Shown here: one piece after another, positions 25,221 through 32,893 of the stretch | Layout: each line of letters starts with the position of its first letter | Position numbering within the stretch: position 1 is the stretch's first letter | Assembly (NCBI GenBank): GCA_002345215.1 | Contig: DDVH01000052.1 | Location: 239,043-303,042, forward strand | Origin: Anaerolineales bacterium UBA2317 | Lineage (GTDB): Bacteria > Chloroflexota > Anaerolineae > Anaerolineales > Villigracilaceae | Length of the DNA stretch: 64,000 nucleotides | Direction of reading: 5' to 3' | Position numbers and translations under genes: made by a program | The notes under the pieces: model-generated | The model's input: only the letters and a program-made list of their open reading frames with translations | The model's database searches: none | Told to the model about the DNA's origin: nothing

Positions 25221-25986
25221 TTTATTAGATGAATTTCAGCAAAGGCAGAAGTTGGTTTATGATTCGGATTTTCAAAATACTACTGTACTTAACTTTATAG
25301 GATGGCTTAAAACGAATAAAGAGACAGAAAAGATTATTTCCGAACTTAGCGAAGAAACTAGAGGAGTAGAATTAGCTAAGAAAGCAGATTTTAAAACCCC
25401 TCCTCCAGTAGAAAACCCAAGAGACTCTGTATTATTAGGGCTTTACTTTATAAATCAATTAGGATCTGGAACTAAATTAGATCTTTTGGCTACGAGTTAT
25501 GGTCATGATAAGGAACCAGAAAAAATAATCCGTGTATATATCAACCCATTTTTTGATTATTTAGAAAAGAAAATTAAAGAAACAATAAAGGTTGATAATA
25601 AACCAGAACATATACCACACATACTACATGGTGACTTTAGAGGCTCTGTTATAAACATAAACTCAACTTTAATAAAGTCAAGTCAGACTATACAAAACAA
25701 ATCAAATTTTGATGAAGAAATAAAAAAAGAACTTACTCAGTTACTTGAAGAACTTAATCAAGTTCTTTCACAAGTACCATCAGATAAAATAAACGAAGCT
25801 GAAGCAGTAGCATGGGCTGCCGAGTCTTTAGTTGAAGCAAAAGTATCAGACAAACCGAATCCAGTTAAGATTGAAATTACTAAAGAGTCTCTACAAAAAG
25901 CAGCCACCAACCTTGCATCAATAATGCCTACTGTAATAAATATTGCAGAAAAAATAATCACTACTATTCAAAAAGTAGGTAATTAA
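25213..25986 (+). CDS. Hypothetical protein coupled to the R-M gene
   Basis: 257 residues, A/T-rich codons. The start overlaps the R-M gene by 8 nt, so it is translationally coupled. The N-terminal ~110 residues look like a small mixed alpha/beta domain. A segment 'HGDFRGSVININSTLIKSSQTI' leads into a helical region (about 165-257) ending in a hydrophobic-patterned helix pair. I do not recognise the family. Its position suggests an accessory to restriction or an independent anti-phage function, but this is only context. No nuclease or NTPase motif is visible. Confidence 0.7.
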   Translation: MDNLLDEFQQRQKLVYDSDFQNTTVLNFIGWLKTNKETEKIISELSEETRGVELAKKADFKTPPPVENPRDSVLLGLYFINQLGSGTKLDLLATSYGHDKEPEKIIRVYINPFFDYLEKKIKETIKVDNKPEHIPHILHGDFRGSVININSTLIKSSQTIQNKSNFDEEIKKELTQLLEELNQVLSQVPSDKINEAEAVAWAAESLVEAKVSDKPNPVKIEITKESLQKAATNLASIMPTVINIAEKIITTIQKVGN

Positions 25987-26018
25987 GGTAAAACCTATAT
26001 AAGGAGAGATGAGAAAGA

Positions 26019-26177
26019 ATGATTAAGCTTTTAGTAAAATTAATTTTGTTGATTGCACCATTTGGAATAGGATACTGGACTTGGATTTCCTATGGTCAAA
26101 CAGTAGGCATTGTTTGTTTTATCATAGCAGGGTTTATAGCTTATTTTCTTTACAAGAGAATCCCTGACTATATATAA
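26019..26177 (+). CDS. Small two-helix membrane protein (52 aa)
   Basis: 52 codons from ATG at 26019 to TAA at 26177. The product has two hydrophobic segments (about 3-18 and 27-45) joined by a short polar turn and ends in a positively charged tail. AAGGAG at 26001-26006 and GAGAAAGA closer by give a plausible ribosome-binding site. It follows the hypothetical gene by 32 nt and is followed by an intrinsic terminator at 26202, so it is probably the last cistron of the R-M transcript. Function unknown; small toxin-like or membrane-sensor roles are possible but not shown. Confidence 0.6.
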   Translation: MIKLLVKLILLIAPFGIGYWTWISYGQTVGIVCFIIAGFIAYFLYKRIPDYI

Positions 26178-26201
26178 ATATTACATATTTTCAAAACCCT
26201 T

Positions 26202-26236
26202 ATCTCCTGTCTAAAATTAGGCAGGAGATTTTATTT
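26202..26236 (+). terminator. Intrinsic terminator of the R-M transcript
   Basis: ATCTCCTG (26202-26209) pairs with CAGGAGAT (26222-26229) across a 12-nt A/T-rich loop and is followed by TTTATTT. Confidence 0.65.
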
Positions 26237-26264
26237 CCCTATATTTCAAACAAAGGAGTTTAGT

Positions 26265-26900
26265 ATGAAATCAGAAAAAGAGAAAAATTACGAAAGAAGG
26301 AGTAGGAAAAGAGATGAGTTTATCGAAATTTTCGAACGCCTCTCAACTTGGAATAAGTTATTAGTTATTTCTAAATTGTATTGGCTACTCTTTTTACAAA
26401 AACTGAAAGAGTTTCCCGCAAACTGGGTTCGTTATCAAATAGATTTTGAAGAAGACATCCGAGAACATGGTATGCCGTTTAGATTGAAATTAAGCCTTCA
26501 ACGATGGTTTAATTATCCACCATATAAAAGTGAAACATATTTTAATATTCAGGGTAAAAAAATTTGGTTTCACTCTTTTGTAGAAGAAGATAACTTTGAG
26601 TTACACCTTCAATATAAAGGAAGGTTTGCAGGTCATATTTGGTTTCAGCCTGAAAAAGACAAAACGGCTACTATTATTGGAATTCATATCCGTGAAGAAT
26701 TTCGTAATATTGGGTTAGGCACAATCGCATTTCAAGAGGCAATAAACCTAATTAAAGGCAAAATATCTTGCCTTAGAGGAGTTCTTGAAAAAGAATATGA
26801 AAGAGATATTGAAGCATCTTTACGTTGGTTAAATCGGCAAGGGTTTGAAACCATTAAAAAGGAAAATGGCGACTATGAATTGATATTTCGAATAGATTAA
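26265..26900 (+). CDS. GNAT-like domain protein of unknown function
   Basis: 211 residues. The N-terminal ~80 residues are charged and helical. The second half has a GNAT-like core with 'GIHIREEFRNIGLGTIAFQEAI', where R-x-x-G-x-G forms the acetyl-CoA pyrophosphate loop, and 'ASLRWLNRQGFETIKKENGDYEL' near the end. It may acetylate a protein or small molecule. The gene is A/T-rich like its upstream neighbours and unlike the flanking housekeeping genes, suggesting an acquired island. Preceded by AAAGGAG with 7-nt spacing. Confidence 0.65.
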   Translation: MKSEKEKNYERRSRKRDEFIEIFERLSTWNKLLVISKLYWLLFLQKLKEFPANWVRYQIDFEEDIREHGMPFRLKLSLQRWFNYPPYKSETYFNIQGKKIWFHSFVEEDNFELHLQYKGRFAGHIWFQPEKDKTATIIGIHIREEFRNIGLGTIAFQEAINLIKGKISCLRGVLEKEYERDIEASLRWLNRQGFETIKKENGDYELIFRID

Positions 26901-26965
26901 ATTACAAATATCGATTTTATTTGAAGTAGTTCAATACAAACAGATGACAGTCACTTAGCAAAACC

Positions 26966-27053
26966 AAACCCCTCCCAACCTCCCCTAAAGGGGAGGAGCT
27001 AATGACTTTACGCAACAAACTCCCTTCCCTTTAGGGAAGGGTCGGGGATGGGT
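26966..27053. repeat. C-rich MITE-like element, copy 1
   Basis: Starts AACCCCTCCCAACC and ends GGTCGGGGATGGGTT, forming imperfect terminal inverted repeats. Inside are two hairpins (TCCCCTAAAGGGGA and TTCCCTTTAGGGAA). A second copy in the same orientation begins at 27845, on the other side of the DUF2726 gene. Confidence 0.75.
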
Positions 27054-27110
27054 TAAAGAAATAACTATCACCTAAAAAACTATATGATTTCTAGGTCTTG
27101 AATTTCTTTA

Positions 27111-27746
27111 TCACTCAATATTGATTAACTCTTTACAAGTGGGGTAATTCGGGCAAGACCAAAAATCTTTGCCTTTGAAATCTCCATGCCTTGCAGTTTT
27201 TCTCACCATCGGAATTTTATGATTTGGGCATACAGGCGGTACGTCTGTTTTTTCTGCTTGGTCGAAATGCGGAGTTAATAACTTTTGTAAAGCATCTACA
27301 TCAAACTTATGCTTTACAGGCACACGTATTAAGGGGAGCAGTGCCGCTTCAAACACTAAATTCTTAAACGCATCACGCTTTTGGTGGGTGGCTTCATTAT
27401 GACTACGGTCATCCAGTTCAATCGCAAACAATGGGCGCAACGTATGATTTTCACAAATCAGAAAATCAACATGGCGTTGTGCAATGCGATTGCGAGCAGT
27501 TTGATATTTTTCCTTGTCCGTGATGAAAAATACATCTTGCAATCCCACTTTCGGAATCACCATAGCCTTATCTTCCAATGCTTTCAATAACACAAGGTAA
27601 AACTCTCGCTCTGGTGCAGTCAAAATACTATCGCGTCTTCGGTATGGTAACGATGTTGCAGTATCTTCATCCCCGAATAACCCGAATAATTTGAAAATTA
27701 ACGAGAGACATCCCTCAGAATTTTTGGCTTGCCTGCTTTGAGTCAT
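27111..27746 (-). CDS. DUF2726 domain protein with C-terminal topoisomerase-type zinc ribbon
   Basis: 211 residues. Residues about 40-150 form a DUF2726 region ('LTAPEREFYLVLLKAL', 'HVDFLICENHTLRPLFAIELDDRSHN'), whose D..(x)n..E-L-D pattern resembles the PD-(D/E)xK nuclease fold. The C-terminus ('VCPNHKIPMVRK...FWSCPNYPTCKELI') is a zinc ribbon of the topoisomerase I type, with His in place of one Cys. Together these suggest a DNA-binding or nicking protein. It lies between two directly repeated copies of a C-rich element, so it may have moved with them. Confidence 0.75.
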   Translation of the reverse strand: MTQSRQAKNSEGCLSLIFKLFGLFGDEDTATSLPYRRRDSILTAPEREFYLVLLKALEDKAMVIPKVGLQDVFFITDKEKYQTARNRIAQRHVDFLICENHTLRPLFAIELDDRSHNEATHQKRDAFKNLVFEAALLPLIRVPVKHKFDVDALQKLLTPHFDQAEKTDVPPVCPNHKIPMVRKTARHGDFKGKDFWSCPNYPTCKELINIE

Positions 27747-27844
27747 TGCTACCCTTGTCTATAATTAAAAATGTTACATACCCGATTTACACTTAATTCT
27801 ACTAGACTTGCTCCATGTCCGACACAACAACCACCTTACAACTC

Positions 27845-27957
27845 CAAACCCCTCCCAACCTCCCCTAAAGGGGAGGAGCTAATGCCTGTACGCAACAAAC
27901 TCCCTTCCCGCCTGCCCTCAGAATATGAGGGCAGGCGGGAAGGGTCGGGGATGGGTC
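27845..27957. repeat. C-rich MITE-like element, copy 2
   Basis: The first half is nearly identical to the element at 26966 and the terminal inverted repeats match. The second internal hairpin is enlarged by CGCCTGCCCTCA and its complement. Same orientation as copy 1; the two copies enclose the DUF2726 gene. Confidence 0.75.
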
Positions 27958-28070
27958 AAAAAAAATGTACTCTCCCCCCTCAGTACATTTGCCTATTGAA
28001 AAATCTTCAAAAATCCGTACAATACAAAAAAACGTGGGAAACATATCGCACCCCCTCCACCTGTTACCCA

Positions 28071-28150
28071 CGACCAATAAGACTTGTCTGACCACTTAGA
28101 CCAGTCCGACCTATTAGACCACCTGACCACTAAGACCTGTCAGACCAACC
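28071..28150 (-). repeat. 9-nt repeat array (reverse orientation)
   Basis: About eight units of NNTNAGACC, the complement of the RGTCTNANN unit, e.g. ACTTAGACC, TATTAGACC, ACTAAGACC, TGTCAGACC. One unit is 8 nt long, so the phase slips once. Confidence 0.75.
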
Positions 28151-28338
28151 AGCCAACTAAAAAACTAGCAAACTAGCGAACCCATATATAGGCAGTACCC
28201 CCTACCATGCCAAAGCGAGGAATGAGTATAGGCACAGTATAGGCACCCCCCGACCAACCCCCAATTTGCCCCGCCAATCACCCCCCATATATGGGATGTG
28301 ATTTTTATTCAACTTTTTCAAGCCAAAAGGAGATAAAC

Positions 28339-28908
28339 ATGGCAAAAGTAAAATTGAACCCCATCGTAGAGTCAGTGCGCGGAGGAGTCGGCGATTTGGT
28401 CTTCCGCAAACTGAACGGTGACACCGTGCTATCGGGCAAACCCGATTTCACAAACGTTGAAGCCACCCCTGAACAAGAAGCGCATCGTGCCCGCTTCAAA
28501 CAGGCGGTTGCCTACGGACGCATGGTACTAGCCGATAGTGACGCCCGCGAAGATTACGACGAAGCCGCGCAAGTCAAAGGCAAATCCGCTTTCGCGCTCA
28601 TGGTCGCAGACTTCATGCATGCCCCTTCGATTGATGAAGTGGACGTTTCAGAATACGGCGGTTTGGCAAATCAATTCATCTACATCCGCACCAGTGACGA
28701 CTTCACCGTTGAAGAAGTCTCCGTGCGCATTTTAGATAACGGCGGTACAGAATTAGAAGGTGGCGAAGCCGACTTCGACTCAGCTACAAACCGCTGGGTT
28801 TATGAAGGTCAAACCAACCTCACGCTCGGCACCACCATTCAAATTGAAGTCACCGTCACCGACAGACCCGGTAGCACCACAGTTACAGGTCAAAGCCATA
28901 ACATCTAA
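28339..28908 (+). CDS. Conserved-looking protein of unknown function
   Basis: 189 residues, start at 28339 after AAAGGAG with 7-nt spacing. The N-terminal ~95 residues are basic/helical ('GGVGDLVFRKLNGDTVLSGKPDF', then 'HRARFKQAVAYGRMVLAD'), and the C-terminal ~90 residues look like an Ig-like beta domain ('FTVEEVSVRILDNGGTELEGG', 'NLTLGTTIQIEVTVTDRPG'). There is no signal peptide. I do not recognise the family. The gene has higher GC than the A/T-rich island before it and is isolated between repeat blocks, so its mode of acquisition is unclear. Confidence 0.7.
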   Translation: MAKVKLNPIVESVRGGVGDLVFRKLNGDTVLSGKPDFTNVEATPEQEAHRARFKQAVAYGRMVLADSDAREDYDEAAQVKGKSAFALMVADFMHAPSIDEVDVSEYGGLANQFIYIRTSDDFTVEEVSVRILDNGGTELEGGEADFDSATNRWVYEGQTNLTLGTTIQIEVTVTDRPGSTTVTGQSHNI

Positions 28909-28948
28909 GCAGTAAGTCAGCACGTCTGCGTGGCGGGGGCAGACTTAA

Positions 28949-28981
28949 AGGTGACAGTCACTTTCAAAGTGACTGTCACCT
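28949..28981. repeat. 33-bp perfect palindrome (GTGACAGTCAC core)
   Basis: Two 16-nt arms (AGGTGACAGTCACTTT and complement) around one base. The core is shared with the palindrome inside the R-M gene at 23766-23800, but the outer and inner flanks are swapped. Confidence 0.85.
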
Positions 28982-28991
28982 CACAAAGCAC

Positions 28992-29024
28992 AGACCTCCG
29001 AGGTTTTCAAAACCTCGGAGGTCT
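28992..29024. terminator. 33-bp perfect palindrome (GACCTCCGAGG)
   Basis: Two 16-nt arms (AGACCTCCGAGGTTTT and complement) around one base. It could terminate incoming transcription just before the promoter at 29035. It has the same 16+1+16 design as the palindromes at 11951 and 28949. Confidence 0.6.
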
Positions 29025-29034
29025 CATGCAATGA

Positions 29035-29063
29035 TTGACATCCCACATCTTTTTTGCTACACT
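29035..29063 (+). promoter_or_regulatory. Near-consensus sigma-70 promoter
   Basis: TTGACA (29035-29040), 17-bp spacer, TACACT (29058-29063) with TG one base before the -10. Transcription would start near 29070, giving a leader of about 178 nt made of short repeats before the amidohydrolase gene. Confidence 0.7.
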
Positions 29064-29128
29064 CGATTTGTCAGACAACTAGACCAATTAGCGATTAGCA
29101 CTTGGCTATTAGCGATTAGCGATTAGCA

Positions 29129-29245
29129 ATTTAGACCACTAAGACCTGTCAGACCATTTAGACTTATTAGACCACTAAGACCATTTAGACCATTGAGACT
29201 TATTAGACCACTAAGACCATTTAGACCAGTGAGACCAATCAGACC
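29129..29245 (-). repeat. 13-unit 9-nt repeat array forming the operon leader
   Basis: Thirteen uninterrupted 9-nt units (complement orientation, NNTNAGACY), with a higher-order duplication of four units (29156-29191 and 29192-29227). The array stops 2 nt before the ATG at 29248, so it occupies the place of a ribosome-binding site. Confidence 0.85.
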
Positions 29246-29247
29246 TT

Positions 29248-30624
29248 ATGACCACACTACTCATCAAAAACGCACACATCGTCACTATGGACGACAAACG
29301 CACAGAAATTCCGAACGGAGGCATATTCATCCGCGACGGAATCATAGAGAGGGTAGGGAAAGAAGCGGAACTGCCACAAGAGGCAGATGAAGTGTTAGAT
29401 TTGAAAGACCACGTCGTTCTGCCGGGCTTGGTCAATACACATCATCACTTTTATCAAACCCTCACGCGCGCCGTGCCTGCCGCACAAGATGCCAACCTAT
29501 TCAACTGGCTAAAAACCTTATACCCGATTTGGGCAAAGATTCAGCCCGATGATATTTTCACTTCGACTCAAACAGCCTTAGCAGAACTTGCGCTTTCAGG
29601 ATGCACAACCGCCTCTGACCATTTGTATTTGTATCCAAACGCTTCAAAACTAGACGATGAAATTGAGGCGGCGCTTCAACTTGGGCTTCGGCTTCAAGCA
29701 TCGCGTGGCTCGATGAGTTTAGGTGAATCCAAAGGTGGCTTACCGCCTGATTCAGTGGTGGATAGTGAAGATGCGATTTTGAAAGATTCGCAACGCCTGA
29801 TAGAAAAATATCACAATGCAAATCACGGCGCTATGACTCAGATTGTGCTTGCGCCCTGCTCGCCGTTTTCAGTGACGACTGATTTAATGAAACAATCTGC
29901 TAAGTTAGCGCGTGAGTATGGCGTGCATTTGCATACGCACTTAGCCGAAACAGAGGACGAAGAACAGTTTTGTTTAGAGAAGTTCGGGCATCGTCCTGTC
30001 AGTTATATGCAAGAGGTAGATTGGGTCGGTGATGATGTTTGGTTTGCCCATGCGGTCTATGTGAATGATGAAGAGATAAAAGTATTTGCCAAGCATAACT
30101 GCGGTGTGGCACATTGCCCCACGTCTAATATGCGTTTGGCTTCTGGCATTGCGCCCATCAAAGAGTATCGCAAAGCAGGTGTGCCTATCGGCTTGGGTGT
30201 AGATGGTTCAGCCTCCAACGACGGCTCGCATCTACTGGCAGAAGTGCGCAACGCCATGTTGGTATCGCGCGTGAAAGAGGGCATCACAGGCTATTCACTT
30301 TCTAATGACCCCAATAGAAAATTGATGACAGCCCGCGAAGCCTTATATCTCGGTACGCGCGGTGGGGCAGATGTGTTGGGAAGAAAGGATATCGGAAGTT
30401 TGGAAGTGGGCAAATGCGCCGATTTCTTTGCAGTGAATCTCAACCGCCTCGAATTTACGGGGATGCATGACCCTGTCTCCGCGATTGTTTTCGGTCAGCC
30501 TGTGCGCGTGGATTACACCGTTGTGCATGGCAAGTTCATCGTCAAAGCAGGTCAACTGGTGACTGTAGATGAAGGCAAGATAATTGAACGCCATAATAAA
30601 GCGGCTAGAAGATTGTTGAGTTAG
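29248..30624 (+). CDS. 8-oxoguanine deaminase-like amidohydrolase (ATZ/TRZ family)
   Basis: 458 residues. The metal site is intact: 'GLVNTHHHFYQTLTRA' (HxH), 'HLHTHLAETEDEE', 'GVDGSASND'. The whole N-terminal block closely resembles 8-oxoguanine deaminases, which convert 8-oxoguanine to urate and ammonia; the related atrazine/guanine deaminases are the alternatives. It heads the purine operon, followed by adenine deaminase. No Shine-Dalgarno is visible because 9-nt repeats abut the ATG. The cytoplasmic location fits salvage or breakdown of oxidised purines. Confidence 0.82.
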   Translation: MTTLLIKNAHIVTMDDKRTEIPNGGIFIRDGIIERVGKEAELPQEADEVLDLKDHVVLPGLVNTHHHFYQTLTRAVPAAQDANLFNWLKTLYPIWAKIQPDDIFTSTQTALAELALSGCTTASDHLYLYPNASKLDDEIEAALQLGLRLQASRGSMSLGESKGGLPPDSVVDSEDAILKDSQRLIEKYHNANHGAMTQIVLAPCSPFSVTTDLMKQSAKLAREYGVHLHTHLAETEDEEQFCLEKFGHRPVSYMQEVDWVGDDVWFAHAVYVNDEEIKVFAKHNCGVAHCPTSNMRLASGIAPIKEYRKAGVPIGLGVDGSASNDGSHLLAEVRNAMLVSRVKEGITGYSLSNDPNRKLMTAREALYLGTRGGADVLGRKDIGSLEVGKCADFFAVNLNRLEFTGMHDPVSAIVFGQPVRVDYTVVHGKFIVKAGQLVTVDEGKIIERHNKAARRLLS

Positions 30625-30663
30625 CAGGCTTGTCCTGAGCGTAGCGAAGGATCTGATTATAAA

Positions 30664-30963
30664 ATGTCATATCTAGTCCCCATCATTTTCGGTGCTTTGA
30701 CTATCACAGGTTTGGTCGTGTCTATCATCGGCTTAATCAAGAGTAAGACATGGCTGGTGGTATTGGGCGCAGTTTTGTTTCTGCCGTTTGTGTATTACTT
30801 CGGCGGGTCACCAACCACACGGATTATTATTGTCTTGCCATTGTTACACTTCGGCTCGGCGTATGCGTTGTATAAAAATAATAAGATGATGGCATGGAGT
30901 TTGTTCTCGCCAGTGGTCATGTTTGTGTTGTTTGTTATAGGCATTATTTTGGTGAATCAATAA
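30664..30963 (+). CDS. Small membrane protein, unknown
   Basis: 99 residues with four hydrophobic segments (about 4-22, 25-42, 50-68, 75-95), no charged catalytic motif. AAGGA lies upstream with a rather long spacing. It sits between the two purine deaminases, in the same direction, and may be co-transcribed, but has no obvious link with purine metabolism. I do not recognise the family. Confidence 0.6.
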   Translation: MSYLVPIIFGALTITGLVVSIIGLIKSKTWLVVLGAVLFLPFVYYFGGSPTTRIIIVLPLLHFGSAYALYKNNKMMAWSLFSPVVMFVLFVIGIILVNQ

Positions 30964-30967
30964 GGAA

Positions 30968-31000
30968 GGACACAGCGAGACGATTTCGCTGTGTCCCTAC
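30968..31000. repeat. Truncated GTAGGG-family palindrome
   Basis: GGACACAGCGA (30968-30978) pairs with TCGCTGTGTCC (30986-30996), and CTAC completes the right end. The left GTAG end has been lost. It lies just before the adenine deaminase gene. Confidence 0.6.
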
Positions 31001-31019
31001 AAATAATGGAGTTAATCTA

Positions 31020-32810
31020 ATGGCTTCTTCCACCAAACTGACAAAATCGTTGATAGATGTTGCTATGGGGCGAGCTCATGCCGACCTTGTGATTAAGAAC
31101 GGCAAATGGGTCAGTGTGCAGTCTGGGGAGATACTCCCCAACACAGATATTGCTATCGTCAATGAAAGAATTGCTTATGTGGGCAATGATGCAAGTCATA
31201 CCATCGGCAAGAAGACCAAGGTCATTGAGGCGAATGGAAAATACCTAGTCCCCGGTCTTTTGGATGGTCACATGCATGTTGAGTCAGGCATGGTGACTGT
31301 CACTGAGTTTGTGCGGGCAGTAGCGGTGCGTGGCACGACGGGTATGTTCATTGACCCGCATGAGATTGCAAATGTATTTGGTCTCAAAGGTGTCAAGTTA
31401 ATGGTGGATGAAGCCCAGAAGCAACCGATTCATGTGTGGGTACAAATGCCATCGTGTGTACCGTCTGCGCCGGGGTTGGAAACACCGGGTTCATCTATCG
31501 GACCAAAAGAAGTGGCAAAAGCCATGCAGTGGAAAGGCATCATCGGTTTGGGTGAGATGATGAACTTCCCCGGCGTGTTTATGGGTGATACCAAAATGCT
31601 GGATGAAATGTCCGCGACCCATGCGGCAGGCAAAGTCATCGGTGGGCATTACGCTTCGCCAGATTTAGGTCTGCCGTTTCATGGCTATGTGGCAGGTGGT
31701 GCAGAAGATGACCACGAAGGCACACGCGTTGAAGATGCGATTGCACGTGTAAGACAAGGCATGAAAGCGATGTTGCGCTATGGCTCCGCTTGGTTTGATG
31801 TTGCGGCACAGGTCAAAGCGATTACTGAAAAGAAATTAGATTCGCGTCGCTTCATCTTGTGTACAGATGATTCACACGCGGGGACATTAACCACTGAGGG
31901 ACATATGGATCGCGTCTTGCGTCATGCAATATCCGAAGGCTTGAATCCCATGACTGCGATTCAAATGATGACAATCAACACTGCCGAGCATTTCGGCATG
32001 AGCAAAGAGATGGGTATGATTGCGCCCGGCAGATATGCAGATGTTTTGTTAGTCAATGACTTGATGAATTTTGGCGCAGACCTCGTGATTGCCAAAGGAC
32101 AAGTGATTGCAGAACAGGGCGAATGGCAAATCAACTTGCCTTCGGCGAAATACCCAGGCTGGGTGAAGAAGTCTGTGAGGGTGCGGAGAAAACTCACAAG
32201 TGTAGATTTCATTCTCCGCACGCGCGCCAGTGATGGGTCAGAGATTGAAGCGAATGTAATCGGTGTGATTGAGAATCAAGCACCGACACGTCATCTAAAA
32301 ATGAAGGTGACTGCTGACAATGGGGAAGTCAAAGCCGATATAAATCGTGACATCGCAAAGATTGCTTTGGTGGAACGCCATCGTAAAACTGGAAAAGTTG
32401 TGGTTGGTTTGGTGAGTGGTTTTGGATTTTTACGAAGGTGTGCGATTGCATCTACAGTGGCGCATGATAGTCATCACATGATTGTGGTCGGGAATGATGA
32501 AGAAAGTATGGCGGTTGCCGCGAATGAGTTAGCAAGATGTGGTGGTGGGCAAGTGGTGGTCGTGGATGAGCATGTGATTGCTTTGGTTGAAATGCCAATT
32601 GCAGGTTTGATGTCAAACGAACGTGCGGACATTGTTGCAGAGAAAGCAAACAATGTTTTAGAAGGCTTCAAAATGTGTGGCAGTGAATTGAATAACCCGA
32701 ATATGCAATTGAGTTTGTTGGCGTTGGTGGTCATCCCTGAATTGAGAATATCTGATAAAGGTTTGGTGGATGTGACCAAGTTTGATTTTATCCCTGTGTT
32801 GGAAGACTAA
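31020..32810 (+). CDS. ade: Adenine deaminase
   Basis: 596 residues, typical for Ade. It deaminates adenine to hypoxanthine. 'LLDGHMHVESGMVTVTEF' carries the HxH and Glu ligands, 'GTTGMFIDPHEIANVFG' and 'LCTDDSHAGTLTTEGHMD' are further signatures, and 'VGLVSGFGFLRRCAIASTVAHDSHHMIVVGND' marks the C-terminal domain. Start at 31020 after AATGGAG with 7-8 nt spacing; the longer frame overlaps the membrane-protein gene. It follows the 8-oxoguanine deaminase-like gene and precedes the GntR regulator. Confidence 0.95.
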   Translation: MASSTKLTKSLIDVAMGRAHADLVIKNGKWVSVQSGEILPNTDIAIVNERIAYVGNDASHTIGKKTKVIEANGKYLVPGLLDGHMHVESGMVTVTEFVRAVAVRGTTGMFIDPHEIANVFGLKGVKLMVDEAQKQPIHVWVQMPSCVPSAPGLETPGSSIGPKEVAKAMQWKGIIGLGEMMNFPGVFMGDTKMLDEMSATHAAGKVIGGHYASPDLGLPFHGYVAGGAEDDHEGTRVEDAIARVRQGMKAMLRYGSAWFDVAAQVKAITEKKLDSRRFILCTDDSHAGTLTTEGHMDRVLRHAISEGLNPMTAIQMMTINTAEHFGMSKEMGMIAPGRYADVLLVNDLMNFGADLVIAKGQVIAEQGEWQINLPSAKYPGWVKKSVRVRRKLTSVDFILRTRASDGSEIEANVIGVIENQAPTRHLKMKVTADNGEVKADINRDIAKIALVERHRKTGKVVVGLVSGFGFLRRCAIASTVAHDSHHMIVVGNDEESMAVAANELARCGGGQVVVVDEHVIALVEMPIAGLMSNERADIVAEKANNVLEGFKMCGSELNNPNMQLSLLALVVIPELRISDKGLVDVTKFDFIPVLED

Positions 32811-32814
32811 AATT

Positions 32815-32877
32815 AGCCACAGAGCACACAGAGAACTCTGAGATTTTTTCTCAAAAGACTCTGTGGACTCTGTGGCG
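32815..32877. repeat. CACAGAG palindromic element (empty copy B)
   Basis: The left arm reads GCCACAGAGCACACAGAG and continues AACTCTGAGA. After a T-rich loop the right arm reads TCTCAAAAGACTCTGTGG and closes ACTCTGTGGC. This is the empty form of the arrangement that encloses the GxxExxY gene 0.8 kb downstream. Confidence 0.75.
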
Positions 32878-32893
32878 AAAAGAGAGAAAACTT

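Larger units (their letters stand above)
27747..28338. other. 592-nt gene-free repeat region
   Basis: No supported gene. In order it holds the second C-rich element (27845-27957), a run with ACCCCCTCC-type sequence, a reverse-oriented 9-nt repeat array (28071-28150) and a C-rich stretch with TATATAGG/ATATATGGG motifs (about 28180-28300). An open frame at 27771-28091 is entirely made of repeats and is not a gene. Confidence 0.6.
28909..29247. other. Repeat-built regulatory spacer before the purine operon
   Basis: 339 nt without a gene. It contains two 33-bp perfect palindromes (28949-28981 and 28992-29024), a near-consensus promoter (29035-29063), a cluster of GATTAGC repeats (29087-29127) and 13 units of the 9-nt repeat (29129-29245), which end 2 nt before the next start codon. 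Confidence 0.7.

Noticed and set aside
25213..25986. Specificity subunit of the restriction system
   Set aside because: Type IIL enzymes carry their own target-recognition domain, and this protein shows no paired recognition-domain pattern.
27771..28091. Open reading frame of 106 codons
   Set aside because: It is made of the C-rich element and 9-nt repeats, and its amino acid composition is repeat-like with no ribosome-binding site.
29070..29247. Purine riboswitch in the leader of the purine operon
   Set aside because: The leader is a regular repeat array and lacks the purine aptamer core; a repeat-based leader is the better description.
30894..31019. N-terminal extension of adenine deaminase
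   Set aside because: It overlaps the upstream membrane-protein gene and a palindrome; the ATG at 31020 has a Shine-Dalgarno and fits the family length.
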